In this document: positions 10,980-22,785 of the stretch, piece after piece
Layout: the number at the start of each line of letters is the position of its first letter
How positions within the stretch are numbered: position 1 is the stretch's first letter
Assembly: GCA_015501055.1 (NCBI GenBank)
Contig: JADNYV010000073.1
Span: 1-64,000, forward strand
Direction of reading: 5' to 3'
DNA: 64,000 bases
DNA from: Mucidula mucida
Lineage: Eukaryota > Basidiomycota > Agaricomycetes > Agaricales > Physalacriaceae
The notes under the pieces: model-generated
What the model was told of the DNA's origin: nothing
What the model saw: the letters and a program-made list of their open reading frames with translations, nothing else
Database searches by the model: none
Translations under genes and position numbers: made by a program

Positions 10980-11909
10980 ATGTCCAACGAAGCACCCGAA
11001 ACCGCTCCTCACACACCCGCTCATCACGCTGATGTCGAAATCAAAGGCCGATCCCTTGTGAACAAGCCTTACGACTATGACGGGGACAAGTCCAAGTACA
11101 AGAGCTGGTGGCGATCGATGTTCACATACATCCGGGACAAGAAGAACAACCTCACATCTGACTCCGAAAGGATCGATGTTGTTCTCTCCTACATCCGAGG
11201 AGATCACGTAGATGCATGGGTCCAGAACTATTCGGACCAGAACTTCGACGAGGAAGAAGAGGAATGGACAGTCTCTTGGACGGAGTTCAAGGAAGATTTG
11301 AAGGAGCGATTTGTGGACTCCAACCTTGCGCGAGACGCGCAAGATCAGATCGAGCGGTTGCGCCAGGGGCAAGATACCGCTCAAGACTTCTTCCAGAAGT
11401 TTGAGGTCTTGCTCACTCAGGCAGGATACTCAAAGGATGACACATTTGTCGTACGACTTCTCGAGACCAATGTCAACGAGAAGATCATTGACCAGATCTA
11501 TGGTAGCCGAGACGGGTTGCCAGAGAAGTACAAAGATTGGAAGGCACAGATCCTTCAGATCGATCAGCTGTGGAGAAGGCGGGCGGCGAGCAAGAGGTCC
11601 GGCATGCAGTCCCGGCCTCAAGCTCCGCAGGTGGCTACATCGAGAGCTAATCCTACGAACCCACCTCCAACGCCGATCACACGACGAGATGCCACCGGTG
11701 TTACCTATGGAGGAGCCGGCAGGCCGATGGACATCGACAATGCACGTCGAAGGGGACTCTGCTTCAGCTGTGGCGAACACGGCCATGTCAGCAGGTTCTG
11801 TCCCAAGAAGGGTCGACCCCAGACAATTCGGGGCCTATGGACCGAAATGAATGACGAAGAGAAGAGGAAGCTGGCCGAAGAGTTGGGTTTTGCGAAGCTC
11901 CCGCAGTAG
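10980..11909 (+). CDS. element B Gag polyprotein
   Basis: Intact 309-residue Gag, the structural protein that forms the virus-like particle and binds the element RNA. Residues 25-190 form the helical capsid-like core typical of Ty3/gypsy Gag (YKSWWRSMFTYI, WTEFKEDLKERF, FFQKFEVLLTQAGY). A basic proline-rich linker follows. At about residues 262-275 there is a perfect CX2CX4HX4C zinc knuckle, CFSCGEHGHVSRFC. The stop TAG at 11907 overlaps a pol frame that reads VDAVLPEQ from 11906, so Pol would need a -1 type frameshift at or before CCGCAGTAG. The start ATG follows a pyrimidine-rich leader and is shared with B'. This is the only complete frame in the nested elements. Confidence 0.93.
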   Translation: MSNEAPETAPHTPAHHADVEIKGRSLVNKPYDYDGDKSKYKSWWRSMFTYIRDKKNNLTSDSERIDVVLSYIRGDHVDAWVQNYSDQNFDEEEEEWTVSWTEFKEDLKERFVDSNLARDAQDQIERLRQGQDTAQDFFQKFEVLLTQAGYSKDDTFVVRLLETNVNEKIIDQIYGSRDGLPEKYKDWKAQILQIDQLWRRRAASKRSGMQSRPQAPQVATSRANPTNPPPTPITRRDATGVTYGGAGRPMDIDNARRRGLCFSCGEHGHVSRFCPKKGRPQTIRGLWTEMNDEEKRKLAEELGFAKLPQ

Positions 11910-13038
11910 ACGCAGTCCTGCCGGAGCAGTCATCAAGGAAAGGGTTGTCAGATGCAGATTTATTTACAGTACGGGTACTGAAACATCTAAAATATCATCA
12001 CGACTTTACCACCAAAACCTGCGAAAGAAAGATTTGAGCCAAATACGCCCGAGTGGATCGCACAACGGCCAAGAGAGGATGACGTGCCGAGAGCAGTGGG
12101 AATTTTGAGAGCATGGATGCCGGAGCGGAGAGAGAGAGAAGCGACGGAGGAGAAGGTGATGGCGATCAGAGCATTGACAAAGGAAGCCGCGGTGGAAGTT
12201 GTGACGGAGTTGAAAAAGTCAAGGAAGTATATCCGGGGAACAAAGGGGCAGACATGAAACTCCGAGTAACCATAGAGAGCGTACACACAGGCTCTGAATG
12301 GGAAACAAGTGCCCTTCTTGACAGCGGAGCAACGGGTTCTTGCTCAATAAAGAATTCGTCGAGAAAACGGACTCCCGATCAAGGAGTTACCGGTCAAGCT
12401 CCCTGTCTACAATGCGGATGGAACCCTAAATGAGGGAGGAGCAATTGAAGGTTTTGTGGAGGTTCGGATGAAGATCGGTGATCACGCAGAAAAGATCAAG
12501 TTGGCCGTCACCAATCTTGGCAAAACAAGCATCTTTTTGGGGCTAGATTGGTTACGATATCACAACCCCACGATCAACTGGACGGAATCCACGTTGACTT
12601 TTGATCGATGCCCAGACCGTTGCGGCTATCTACCCGAGTACGACTCACCGGAAGATGAAGGAGAAGACGTAGAAGAGAAGTTGGAAGAGGGAGAGCGTTT
12701 GTTCTGGATGGACTGGGACAACTATTGCAAAAGCGGAGAAAAGCTGAGATCACAACAGCCTTCATCCGCTGCTGCACCTTACATCGAGGAATTTTCCGAT
12801 GTATTCAGCAAGGCGGACTTTGATAAGTTACCGGAGCAAAGACCCTGGGATCACGCGATAGAACTTACGCCTGGTTCCAAACCGGTTGACTGCAAGGTTT
12901 ATCCCCTTAGTCCATCCGAGCAGAAGGCGTTAGATGAGTTCCTGGAAGAAAACATACGGACGGGACGTATACGGCCATCAATTTCACCTATGGCATCACC
13001 CTTCTTCTTTGTCAAAAAGAAGGATGGAAGCCTTCGGC
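11906..13038 (+). pseudogene. element B pol N-terminal part (protease, RT start)
   Basis: Pol region up to the B' insertion. The protease motif SALLDSGATGS (DSG type) lies around 12310-12345, followed by the [12 protein letters not shown] strand typical of this clade. The RT N-terminus follows, with the [12 protein letters not shown] and VKKKDGSLR motifs (domain 1) near 13020. Compared with the inverted copy B', one base is missing right after the protease motif (TTCTTGCTCAATAAAG against TTCTTGTGTCAATAAAG) and another after gag near 11965. The frame resumes at 18198 beyond B'. The product would be protease and the beginning of reverse transcriptase. Confidence 0.85.
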
Positions 13039-13064
13039 TGTTAGCGACTGACTAAGCCACGAGA
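13039..13064 (-). repeat. element B' 3' LTR stub (26 bp)
   Basis: TGTTAGCGACTGACTAAGCC and six further bases match the terminal bases of the B-family LTR exactly. Integrase sequence follows immediately (TTCGTGCCAGTCG). The rest of the 3' LTR, the chromodomain and the integrase C-terminus are missing, so an internal deletion spared the very end of the element and its target duplication. Confidence 0.92.
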
Positions 13065-16000
13065 TTCGTGCCAGTCGTTCTGATGGTAGTTGACAAATAA
13101 CCGTAAGAAATGTTCTATCTCTTGGTTCAGCCGTTCCGTCTGCCCATTTGCCTGTGGATGATACGCCGTTGTAAAGTTTCCTTGTATGCCCAACAACCTG
13201 TACAACTCCTTCATAAAACGCGAGTGGTATTGTGGACCGCGATCATGTATCATCTGGCGTGGCATCCCATGTATGGGGAAAATGCGATCTCGGTAGATGC
13301 GGGCCATGCCTTCTGACGTCAGAGTGGTGTGTGTCGGTATGATGCGTAATCGCTTTGTGAAATGGTCCACAAACGTGCTAATAGCGTTGTATCCTCCCGA
13401 TTCCGGCAGCTCTCCAATCATGTCCGTCCCTACTATTCCCATGGCTCGCTTGGCACATCAATAGGATGAAGAGGTGCAGCCGGCTTCGTGCGATGTGACT
13501 TGGTGACCTGGCATTTTTGACACCCTTCCACGTATTCCCGGACGTCTCGGCTGATTCCTGGCCACCAATAGGTGCGTGTGATCAGCTCGAGGGTCTTGTA
13601 TCGTCCGGGATGCCCTGCAAGCTGTGCATCATGGTGCATTCCAATAACTCTTCCCCGCAATTCCTTGTCCTTTGGTATGTAAATACGATCCTTCCACATA
13701 ATAAGTCCATTTTCCTTCTCTTCCCATCCTTTTTCTTTGTTTTCTAATGCTTTTTGTACGTATCTGTCTTTGTTTCCTTTTCTTTGTTTGATTTTGTTAA
13801 GTAATTGTCTTCCGGTGTATCTACTGTATGTAAAGAAAATTGAATTTGTGAAATAAAAAACTCCGGCTTGAGCAGAACAACGTTTTCGTTATCTTTTTCC
13901 CCCTTCTCAAGGCCTGTCATCCTTGACAAGGCATCAGCTTTCCCCATCGTCTTGCCCGGCTTGTGAATCATCTGTATGTCATATTCCGCTAACTCCGTAA
14001 CCCATCTCGCCTGCCTCCGATTCAACTTCTGTGGCTTCCGGAAGTACTGGAGGTTTTGATGATCGGTAAACACCTCCACCGTTTCCTTTGCTCCAAGGAG
14101 ATATTGTCTCCAGTCGTCAATCGAGTCCATAATAGCCATCATCTCTTTGTGTAGATCTCATAATTGCGCTCTACTTCGTTCAGCGCGCGAGACCGAAAGG
14201 CTACTGGTCTCCATTTTCCGTCACCAACTGGGAAAGAACCGCCCCGTTCGCATAGTTCGAGGAGTCTGCCTCAACTCGAAACTTGCCGTCGTCGCGTGGT
14301 ACGATCAGAACGGGTTCTTCCGTCATCCTCCGCTTCAACTCCTCAAACGCCTCGTGCTGCTCCATGCCCCAAACCCACTCGCCCTTCCCGGTTAGCGATG
14401 TCAATGGCTTCGCTACTCCCGCAAATCCCCGGATGAAACGTCGGTAGAAGTTGCAGAAGCCCAGGAATGACTGTACTTCCTTCTTCTTCGTCGGCTCCTT
14501 CCATTCCTTCACTACGGCCACTTTTGCCGGATCCATCTTCACCTCTCCTCCTCCAACAATAACTCCTAAGTAGTCTACAGTATGTGCCTCAAAACTACAT
14601 TTCTCGGGTTTTAAATACAACTTATTTACTCGTAATATTTCTAATACTCGTCGTACATATGCCTATGTTCTTCCAAGTGTTCGTAAAGATAAGTATGTCA
14701 TCCAAGTAAACTATAACATGTCCTTCATCAATCAGCTCCTTCAGAATGTGATTCATGAACGATTGGAATGTCGCCGGCGAGTTTGTAAGTCCGAAGAACA
14801 TGACTGAGGGCTCGAACAGGCCTCGGTTTGTTCTAAACGCCGCTTTCCACTCATCACCTTCTTTGATCCGGATGTTATTGTAACCCCATCGGACATCCAT
14901 CTTTGTGAAAACCTTTGCTCCCTTCAACTTGTCGATAAGCTCCTGAATCAACGGCAAGGGGTATCGGTTCTTGATTGTCATGTCGTTCAACTTCCGATAA
15001 TCCTGTACTGGCCGAAGGCTTCCATCCTTCTTTTTGACAAAGAAGAAGGTGATGCCATAGGTGAAATTGATGGCCGTATACGTCCCGTCCGTATGTTTTC
15101 TTCCAGGAACTCATCTAACGCCTTCTGCTCGGATGGACTAAGGGGATAAACCTTGCAGTCAACCGGTTTGGAACCAGGCGTAAGTTCTATCGCGTGATCC
15201 CAGGGTCTTCGCTCCGGTAACTTGTCAAAGTCCGCCTTGCTGAATACATCGGAGAATTCCTCGATGTAAGGTGCAGCAGCGGATGAAGGCTGTTGTGATC
15301 TCAGCTTTTCTCCGCTTTTGCGATAGTTGTCCCAGTCCATCCAGAACAAACGCTCTCCCTCTTCCAACTTCTCTTCTACGTCTTCTCCTTCATCTTCCGG
15401 TGAGTCGTACTCGGGTAGATAGCCGCAACGGTCTGGGCATCGATCAAAAGTCAACGTGGATTCCGTCCAGTTGATCGTGGGGTTGTGATATCGTAACCAA
15501 TCTAGCCCCAAAAAGATGCTTGTTTTGCCAAGATTGGTGACGGCCAACTCGATCTTTTCTGCGTGATCACCGATCTTCATCCGGACCTCCACAAAACCTT
15601 CGATTGCTCCTCCCTCGTTTAGGGTTCCATCCGCATTGTAGACAGGGAGCTTGACCGGTAACTCCTTGATCGGGAGTCCGTTCTTCTCGACGAATTCTTT
15701 ATTGACACAAGAACCCGTTGCTCCACTGTCAAGAAGGGCACTCGTTTCCCATTCAGAGCCTGTGTGTACGCTCTCTATGGTTACTCGGAGTTTCATGTCC
15801 TGCCCCTTTGTTCCCCGGATGTACTTCCTCGACTTTTTCAACTCCGTCACAACTTCCACCGCAGCTTCCTTTGTCAACGCTCTGATCGCCATCACCTTCT
15901 CCTCCGTCGCTTCTCTCTCTCTCCGCTCCGGCATCCATGCTCTCAAAATTCCCACTGCTCTCGACACGTCATCCTCTCTTAGCCGTTGTGCGATCCACTC

Positions 16001-16143
16001 GGGCGTATTTGGCTCAAATCTTTCTTTCGCAGGTTTTGGTGGTAAAGTCGTCGATGATATTTTAGATGTTTCAGTACCCGTACTGTAAATAGATTCTGCA
16101 TCTGACGACCCTTTCCTTGATGACTGCTCCGGCAGGACTGCGT
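13065..16143 (-). pseudogene. element B' pol (protease, RT, RNase H, integrase, truncated)
   Basis: Minus-strand pol broken into several frames. 15967-14987 holds protease (SALLDSGATGSCVNKEFV, undamaged here) and the RT start. 14990-14622 holds the RT with VYLDDILIF. 14620-14201 and 14142-13744 hold the RT thumb and RNase H (VEADSSNYANGAVLSQL, GAKETVEVFTDHQNLQYF). 13699-13041 holds integrase with HHDAQLAGHPGRYKT, CQKCQ, GTDMIGELP and MIHDRGPQY, up to GQTERLNQEIEHF. It ends at the deletion that joins it to the LTR stub. One-base losses near 15050, 14675, 14160 and 13440 separate the frames. Where intact, it gives the ancestral reading for the lesions in B. Confidence 0.88.
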
Positions 16144-17071
16144 CTACTGCGGGAGCTTCGCAAAACCCAACTCTTCGGCCAGCTTCTTCTTCTCCTCGTC
16201 ATTCATTTCGGTCCATAAACCCCGAATCGTCTGGGGTCGACCCTTCTTGGACAGAACCTGCTGACATGGCCGTGTTCGCCACAGCTGAAGCAGAGTCCCC
16301 TTCGACGTGCATTGTCGATGTCCATCGGCCTGCCGGCTCCTCCATAGGTAACACCGGTGGCATCTCGTCGTGTGATCGGCGTTGGAGGTGGGTTCGTAGG
16401 ATTAGCTCTCGATGTAGCCACCTGCGGAGCTTGAGGCCGGGACTGCATGCCGGACCTCTTGCTCGCCGCCCGCCTTCTCCACAGCTGATCGATCTGAAGG
16501 ATCTGTGCCTTCCAATCCTTGTACTTCTCTGGCAACCCGTCTCGGCTGCCATAGATCTGGTCGATGATCTTCTCGTTGACATTGGTCTCGAGAAGTCGTA
16601 CGACGAATGCGTCATCCTTGAGTATCCTGCCTGAGTGAGCAGGACCTCGAACTTCTGGAAGAAATCTTGAGCGGTGTCTTGCCCCTGGCGCAACCGCTCG
16701 ATCTGGTCTTGCGCGTCTCGCGCGAGGTTGGAATCCACAAATCGCTCCTTCAAGTCTTCCTTGAACTCCGTCCAAGAGACTGTCCATTCCTCTTCTTCCT
16801 CGTCGAAGTTCTGGTCCGAGTAGTTCTGGACCCATGCATCTACGTGATCTCCTCGGATGTAGGAGAGAACAACATCGATCCTTTCGGAGTCAGATGTGAG
16901 GTTGTTCTTCTTGTCACGGATGTATGTGAACATCGATCGCCACCAGCTCTTGTACTTGGACTTGTCCCCGTCATAGTCGTAAGGCTTGTTGACAAGGGAT
17001 CGGCCTTTGATTTCGACATCGGCATGATGAGCGGGTGTGTGAGGAGCGGTTTCGGGTGCTTCGTTGGACAT
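16144..17071 (-). pseudogene. element B' gag
   Basis: Copy of the element B Gag with the same start (MSNEAPETAPHTPAHH) and the same zinc knuckle. One adenine is missing in the run after GGATACTC (near 16623) compared with B, which shifts the frame after QAGYS. The remainder, including CFSCGEHGHVSRFC, is readable in the next frame. Otherwise it is nearly identical to 10980-11909. Confidence 0.9.
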
Positions 17072-17666
17072 GATGATCGGGGTGATAGGATCGGAGAGTG
17101 AAAGGGTGAAAGTGGGGATATGGGAGATGCGGATTTGATGAAACGGGTGAGGGAATAGAGGTTTGGATGAATAAGGAGGAGTCGCCTAGATCTGAAATAG
17201 AATCCAGGACTTGGTAGGGTGGGGAATGATGGTGTGTATCGTAAGGTAAGTAAAGTAGGTAGGTATCGTAACTGTCTACCTATTTTACCGACTACTGACT
17301 ACGTATCTACGGAGCCCAAGAGCTCGTCACAAGTTCGCAATTGCCCAGCCGACGTCCCTCTGGTGTGAGGTAAGCCGAAGTTTTCCTGGGAACGGGGGTT
17401 GACCCGTAAACAGCGCCCACTGAAGTGCAACTGCCAAAAGTTCGTTCTCGTGAGAGCGGCTACTTCCAGCACCCGAGGCAGTTATCTCTAACTGTTAGCC
17501 GGCGCTACTGGGACCAATACACACGTATGCGGACGTGCGCTGGAATTAGGAATCCGTCGATCTGTAAACAGGAAAGGGAAAGGGGAATGTGCGATGATCA
17601 AACAGCGAAGTGCTGATCGACGATCAGGGATGTGTGGTAGGTGGTAGAAAGTAGTTCCGATCTTCT

Positions 17667-18192
17667 GTTAGCGACTGACTAAGCCACGAGACTCAACCAG
17701 GTACCACAGCAAGAACTAAGGAAGAAAGTGTTCGCGTTCGTAAGACTAGGCTAGGCCAGGTGTATAAACGAGATCGGAACTAAAGTACAATGATACTACA
17801 CTACTGCTTATATACTAGTAAGTCTGTGTTTGAGACTCCTTGTCCATACGCGTTTCCACTAGGGATGCTCCACGCCCTTGACCCAGTGTTGTATGCTACT
17901 AGTCCGTGAAACCATTAAATACGAGTGGTAACTGCATGTAAGTAATAATACTGAAACGACCATGTGTGCTACGAGTGTCGGCGGTGTGTATACAATAGGG
18001 AGTCCATGAGGTATCAGCATGTATGATGTCATCCATGTGTTGGACGTGTGTCCGACATGAGTATGGCTTCGGTAATGAAAAGGAGTATGATCGGTGACGA
18101 AACAGATGATGAAACAGTCCGTTGGTTGATAAGACAAGCCCCCGATAAGATATGATAAGATTGAAAATGTGAAAATATGGCGATTCATAACA
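17667..18192 (-). repeat. element B' 5' LTR
   Basis: 526-bp LTR, inverted relative to those of B, from TGTTATGAATCG (minus strand, ending at 18192) to CGCTAACA (17667). It retains TATATAAG and AGTTCCGATCT in the same relative positions. The TCGGC duplication follows at 18193-18197. Confidence 0.94.
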
Positions 18193-18197
18193 TCGGC

Positions 18198-20991
18198 CAG
18201 TACAGGATTATCGGAAGTTGAACGACATGACAATCAAGAACCGATACCCCTTGCCGTTGATCCAGGAGCTTATCGACAAGTTGAAGGGAGCAAAGGTTTT
18301 CACAAAGATGGATGTCCGATGGGGTTACAATAACATCCGGATCAAAGAAGGTGATGAGTGGAAAGCGGCGTTTAGAACAAACCGAGGCCTGTTCGAGCCT
18401 CAGTCATGTTCTTCGGACTTACAAACTCGCCGGCAATGTTCCAATCGTTCATGAATCATATTCTGAAGGAGTTGATCGATGAAGGACATGTTATAGTTTA
18501 CTTAGACGACATACTTATCTTTACAAACACATTGAAAGAACATAGGCATATTGTACGACGAGTATTAGAGATATTACGAGTAAATAAGTTGTATCTAAAA
18601 CCCGAGAAATGTAGTTTTGAGGCACATACTGTAGATTACTTGGGAGTTATTGTTGGAGGAGGAGAAGTGAAGATGGATCCGGCAAAAGTGGCCGTAGTGA
18701 AGGAATGGAAGGAACCGACAAAGAAGAAGGAAGTACAGTCATTTCTGGGCTTCTGCAACTTCTACCGACGTTTCATCTGGGGATTTGCGGGAGTAGCAGA
18801 GCCATTGACATTGCTAACCGGGAAGGGCGAGTGGATTTGGGGCATGGAGCAACACGAGGCGTTTGAGGAGTTGAAGCGGAGGATGACGGAAGAGCCCGTT
18901 CTGATCGTACCACGCGACGACGGCAAGTTTCGAGTTGAGGCAGACTCCTCGAACTATGCGAACGGGGCGGTTCTTTCCCAGTTGGTTGACGGAAAATGGA
19001 GACCAGTAGCCTTTCGGTCTCGTGCGCTGAACGAAGTAGAGCACAATTATGAGATCTACGACAACAAGATGATGGCGATTATGGACTCAATTGACGACTG
19101 GAGACAATATCTCCTTGGAGCAAAGGAAACGGTGGAGGTGTTTACCGATCATCAAAACCTCCAGTACTTCCGGAAGCCACAGAAGTTGAATCGGAGGCAG
19201 GCAAGATGGGTTACGGAGTTAGCGGAGTATGACATACAGATGATTCACAAGCCGGGCAAGACGATGGGGAAAGCTGATGCCTTGTCAAGGATGACAGGCC
19301 TTGAGAAGGGGGAAAAAGATAACGAAAACGTTGTTTTGCTCAAGCCGGAGTTTTTTATTTCACAAATTCAATTTTCTTTACATACAGTAGATACACCGGA
19401 GGACGAATTACTTAACAAAATCAAACAAAGAAAAGGAAACAAAGACAGATACGTACAAAAAGCATTAGAAAACAAAGAAAAAGGATGGGAAGAGAAGGAA
19501 AATGGACTTATTATATGGAAGGATCGTATTTACATACCAAAGGACAAGGAATTGCGGGGAAAAGTTATCGGAATGCATCACGACGCACAGCTTGCAGGGC
19601 ATCCCGGACGATACAAGACCCTCGAGCTGATTACACGTACCTATTGGTGGCCAGGAATCAGCCGAGACGTCCGTGAATACGTAGAAGGGTGTCAAAAATG
19701 TCAGGTTACAAAGTCACATCGCACGAAGCCAGCTGCACCTCTTCATCCTATTGATGTGCCAAGCGAGCCATGGGAGATAGTAGGGACGGACATGATTGGA
19801 GAGCTGCCGGAATCAGGAGGATACAACGCGATCAGCACGTTTGTGGACCATTTCACCAAGCGATTACGTATCATACCGACACACACCACTCTGACGTCAG
19901 AAGGCATGGCCCGCATTTACCGTGATCGCATTTTCCCCATACATGGGATGCCACGACAGATGATACATGATCGCGGTCCACAATACCACTTGCGTTTCAT
20001 GAAGGAATTGTACCGGTTATTGGGCATACAGGGAAACTTTACAACGGCGTATCATCCACAGGCAAATGGGCAGACGGAACGGCTGAACCAAGAGATAGAA
20101 CATTTCTTACGGTTATTCGTCAACTATCATCAGAACGACTGGCATGAATGGCTACCCTCTGCTGAATTCGTTTACAACGATCGAGTTCACTCGGCGACCA
20201 AAGTCACTCCGTTCTTCGCAGACATGGGCAGACATCCCTACAAAGGCACCGCTCCGAAAACGGCATCGAGAAATGAGACTGCGCAGGAGTTTGCCGACGG
20301 CATGAGGAAGACATGGGATGAAGTGGGGTCAGCATTGAAGATGGCAAAAGAGGACATGAAACGGTTTTATGACAGGAAGCGAACAGAGGCAGTAGAGTAC
20401 AAGGAAGGCGACAAAGTATGGCTGGAAGGGACGAATCTCAGCACGGATCGACCAATGAAGAAGCTCGATGACAAACGATTCGGGCCGTTCAAAGTGATCA
20501 AGAAAGTCGGGGCGAGCTCTTACAAGCTCCAGATTCCTCACACGTGGAAAAGCATTCATCCCGTGTTCAATGAGGCCCTGCTGACGCCTTACCACGAGCC
20601 GCAATTTCCGACGCAACCCCGAGACACGCGTCCACCACCTGTGCTGGAAGGAGCCAAACCGGAATGGGAGGTCGAGAAAGTGGTGAATTCCCGGAAGTAC
20701 CGCGGGGGTTTTCAATACAAGGTTCACTGGAAGGGTTATGGCACACACGAGCAGACATGGGAACCGGCATGCAATCTCAAAAATGCCGACGAAGCCATCA
20801 GCGATTTCCACCAACAATATCCGAACAAGCCGAAGCCACCCGCGCTTGCTCGCATTGAAGTCCCCATGTCGCAATTTCCATCACATCTATTCCGACCCAT
20901 GCCACCGCCCGATACCGAACCCCTCGACGTCACGCTACCCTCTGCAGCCCTCATGGAGCGACTCTGGCGCAGAATGGAACTTGCGCCTTAA
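18198..20991 (+). pseudogene. element B pol C-terminal part (RT to chromodomain)
   Basis: Continuation of B's pol after B'. 18218-18405 reads the RT fingers ([22 protein letters not shown]). A one-base loss in GAGCCCTCAG (near 18402, intact in B') shifts into the 861-residue frame 18406-20991. That frame carries VYLDDILIF, the RNase H aspartate region VEADSSNYANGAV, integrase HHDAQLAGHPGRYKT and CQKCQ, catalytic residues in GTDMIGELP, MIHDRGPQY and GQTERLNQ, and the GPY/F motif FGPFKVIKKVGASSYKL. It ends with a clear chromodomain at about residues 745-800 (EWEVEKVVNSRKYRGG, YKVHWKGYGTHEQTWEP). The chromodomain is thought to guide integration to marked chromatin. Confidence 0.92.
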
Positions 20992-21002
20992 GGAGGGGGT
21001 GA
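20991..21002 (+). promoter_or_regulatory. element B polypurine tract
   Basis: AGGAGGGGGTGA directly precedes the 3' LTR (starts 21003) and directly follows the pol stop codon. This is the expected place and composition for the plus-strand DNA primer. Confidence 0.8.
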
Positions 21003-21532
21003 TGTTATGAATCGCCATATTTTCACATTTCCACATCTTATCATATCTTATCGGGAGCCTTGTCTTATCAACCAACGGACCGTTTCATCATCTGTTTCGT
21101 CACCAATCATACCCCTTTTCATTACCAAAGCCGTACTCATGTCGGACACACGCCCAACACATGGATGACATCATACATGCCGACACCTCATGGAATCCCT
21201 ATTGTATACACACCGCCGACACTCGTAGCACACATGGTCGTTTCAGTATTATTACTTACATGCAGTCACCACTCGTATTTAATGGTTTCACGGACTAGTA
21301 GCATACAATACTGGGTCAAGGGCGTGGAGCATCCCTAGTGGAAACGCGTATGGACAAGGAGCTTCAAACACAGACTTACTAGTATATAAGCAGTAGTGTA
21401 GTATCATTGTACTTTAGTTCCGATCTCGTTTATACACCTGGCCTAGCCTAGTCTTACGAACGCAAACACTTTCTTCCTTAGTTTCTTGCTGTGGTACCTG
21501 GTTGAGTCTCGTGGCTTAGTCAGTCGCTAACA
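21003..21532 (+). repeat. element B 3' LTR
   Basis: 530-bp LTR matching 9852-10380 with scattered substitutions. It ends in CGCTAACA and is followed by the CTGTA target duplication at 21533-21537. Confidence 0.95.
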
Positions 21533-21537
21533 CTGTA

Positions 21538-22493
21538 GATCCTTGTCAATTGAGAATGTCCTCATAGATAGCTTATTGAACAATAGGATCAATTTGTGTC
21601 AATAAGTCAAACTGTTCAAGCAGTTCTTTCTGCTTGTGCGGGTCTAGCTCCCCATCGGGAATACCTGGAATTCCTTGACCACGTAGGTCGACTGTTTTAC
21701 CTCTCTTAAAGGTAGATGGGCCCGCACGGGGTAACTCAAATGAAGATTCAGAGTCGGTCAACTCATCTGAGTCAGAGTCAGTATTGACCATGCGGGGCAT
21801 TCGTCTTATCTCCTCAAGACGGGCCTTACGATGCTTAAGCAACTAATGTTGCTCATTCTCAAGCTCCTTCTCAGCAGCCTCAAATGCTGCATGCTGCTCG
21901 GGGGTCCAATCAATCTCAGCAATCTCGTCGTCAGGATAAGACAAATCAATTTCATTGTCAGATCTAACGGGCAGCGAACAGCTGCAACAACGGCTAGCCA
22001 CGGGATACACAACATCTGTATTGTAAGAGACACTATCCACATGAGAGTGGAGTGGAGACGGGTCTATGCCCTGACCACGGTGAACCACTTGGGAATCACC
22101 GGGTGAAAAACCCTCTACTGGGGCGGTGTCATCGACAACTTTGTTGTCGGCATCGAGTTTGAACGGAACTCGGATCCTTGGTTCACCAGAGATACTCTGG
22201 GAACGACGCCGAGGCGTACTCGTCAACGGGGCATCTTGGCTCCCGAGAGAGGCAGAGTGGGGATGAGTAAACTGGGCGGGGGTGTCAGTAATGGAGGAAA
22301 GTGATGAAGACTCACCTCCAACATTGTGGGTACCAGCGATGACCGCAGAAGCGGACTCCGCCTGGTTATGAGCTTGGTTCCTCAAAGGATACGGCGAGCG
22401 TCCATGGGATTTGTTTGCCATTGCTATAGGGACGGGCAAGGGCTTGATGGTGCTGGTAAAGGTGTTGATGTGTTGAACAGAGAGGCAGGGCAA
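21538..22493 (-). pseudogene. element A gag (N-terminal part)
   Basis: First part of element A's Gag, cut by insertion of B. From 22493 it reads a Ser/Thr-rich, low-complexity N-terminus (MANKSHGRSPYPLRNQ a little inside), then an acidic region with EIDWTPEQHAAFEAAEKELENEQH. An in-frame TAG at 21843 and a second stop near 21573 interrupt it. The frame between them (KHRKARLEEIRRMPRMVNTD) is clearly a continuation. Joined across B it would run into the lysine-rich segment at 9851-9550. No function beyond Gag can be read. Confidence 0.7.
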
Positions 22494-22590
22494 GACCGTG
22501 GCGGATACGGTTGATCAGACCAATGTCGTCCAAGGGTGAAGCCGCGCCGTAAACAAGTTAGAATAGAGTAGCTTTGTTTGTTAAAAAATA

Positions 22591-22780
22591 TGTGACAGCA
22601 GCGAGTCGGTTCGGTGCTGGCACACAAGTTGAAGGTCAGACAAGATGATAACGGTTGGAAAGCTAGTCATATTTCAAGTAGAGTAGGGCTTTATATATGG
22701 TAGATAAACGTGGGAATAAAGGTAATCTAATCAGTGGAATGTAGGCCGAGGGAACCAGTAAATCTATCACATGTGTTACA
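22591..22780 (-). repeat. element A 5' LTR
   Basis: 190-bp partner of 1305-1483. On the minus strand it starts TGTAACACATG at 22780 and ends GCTGTCACA at 22591. The CCTGC duplication is at 22781-22785. The 97 bp between it and gag (22494-22590) are an A/T-rich leader without an obvious tRNA primer site. Confidence 0.92.
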
Positions 22781-22785
22781 CCTGC

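Larger units (their letters stand above)
13039..18192 (-). mobile_element. chromovirus B' (second copy, inverted, 3' LTR almost deleted)
   Basis: A second member of the B family inserted in the minus direction in B's reverse transcriptase. The 5-bp duplication TCGGC at 13034-13038 and 18193-18197 restores the uninterrupted RT sequence CCTTCGGCCAGT seen in B' itself near 15010. Its 5' LTR (17667-18192), leader, gag and pol are present. At its 3' end everything from the integrase catalytic region to near the end of the LTR has been lost, leaving only a 26-bp LTR stub at 13039-13064. Several one-base indels break gag and pol. Confidence 0.95.
9852..21532 (+). mobile_element. Ty3/gypsy chromovirus B, interrupted by element B'
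   Basis: Plus-strand LTR retrotransposon with 5' LTR 9852-10380, gag, pol with chromodomain, polypurine tract and 3' LTR 21003-21532. The 5-bp duplication CTGTA at 9847-9851 and 21533-21537 marks insertion into the gag of element A. B is itself split at 13038/18193 by B'. Without B' it is about 6.5 kb, a usual chromovirus length. One-base deletions in pol (near 12343 and 18402), seen by comparison with B', make it inactive, though gag is intact. The two LTRs differ at only a modest number of positions. Confidence 0.95.
1305..22780 (-). mobile_element. Ty3/gypsy chromovirus A, interrupted by element B
   Basis: LTR retrotransposon on the minus strand: 5' LTR 22591-22780, gag, protease, reverse transcriptase, RNase H, integrase, chromodomain, long C-terminal extension and 3' LTR 1305-1483. 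It is flanked by the 5-bp duplication CCTGC (1300-1304 and 22781-22785). Element B sits inside gag. Without B and its extra duplication, A is about 9.8 kb. The order protease-RT-RNase H-integrase with a chromodomain places it in the chromovirus clade of Ty3/gypsy. Several in-frame stops and frameshifts (21843, 3579, 2853 among them) show that it is dead. It inserted into a GH16 gene copy whose halves lie on both sides. Confidence 0.93.

Noticed and set aside
22494..22590. Self-priming site in element A
   Set aside because: The sequence after its 5' LTR (TATTTTTTAACAAACAAAGC) shows no complementarity to the LTR segment after its TATA box comparable to that in B.
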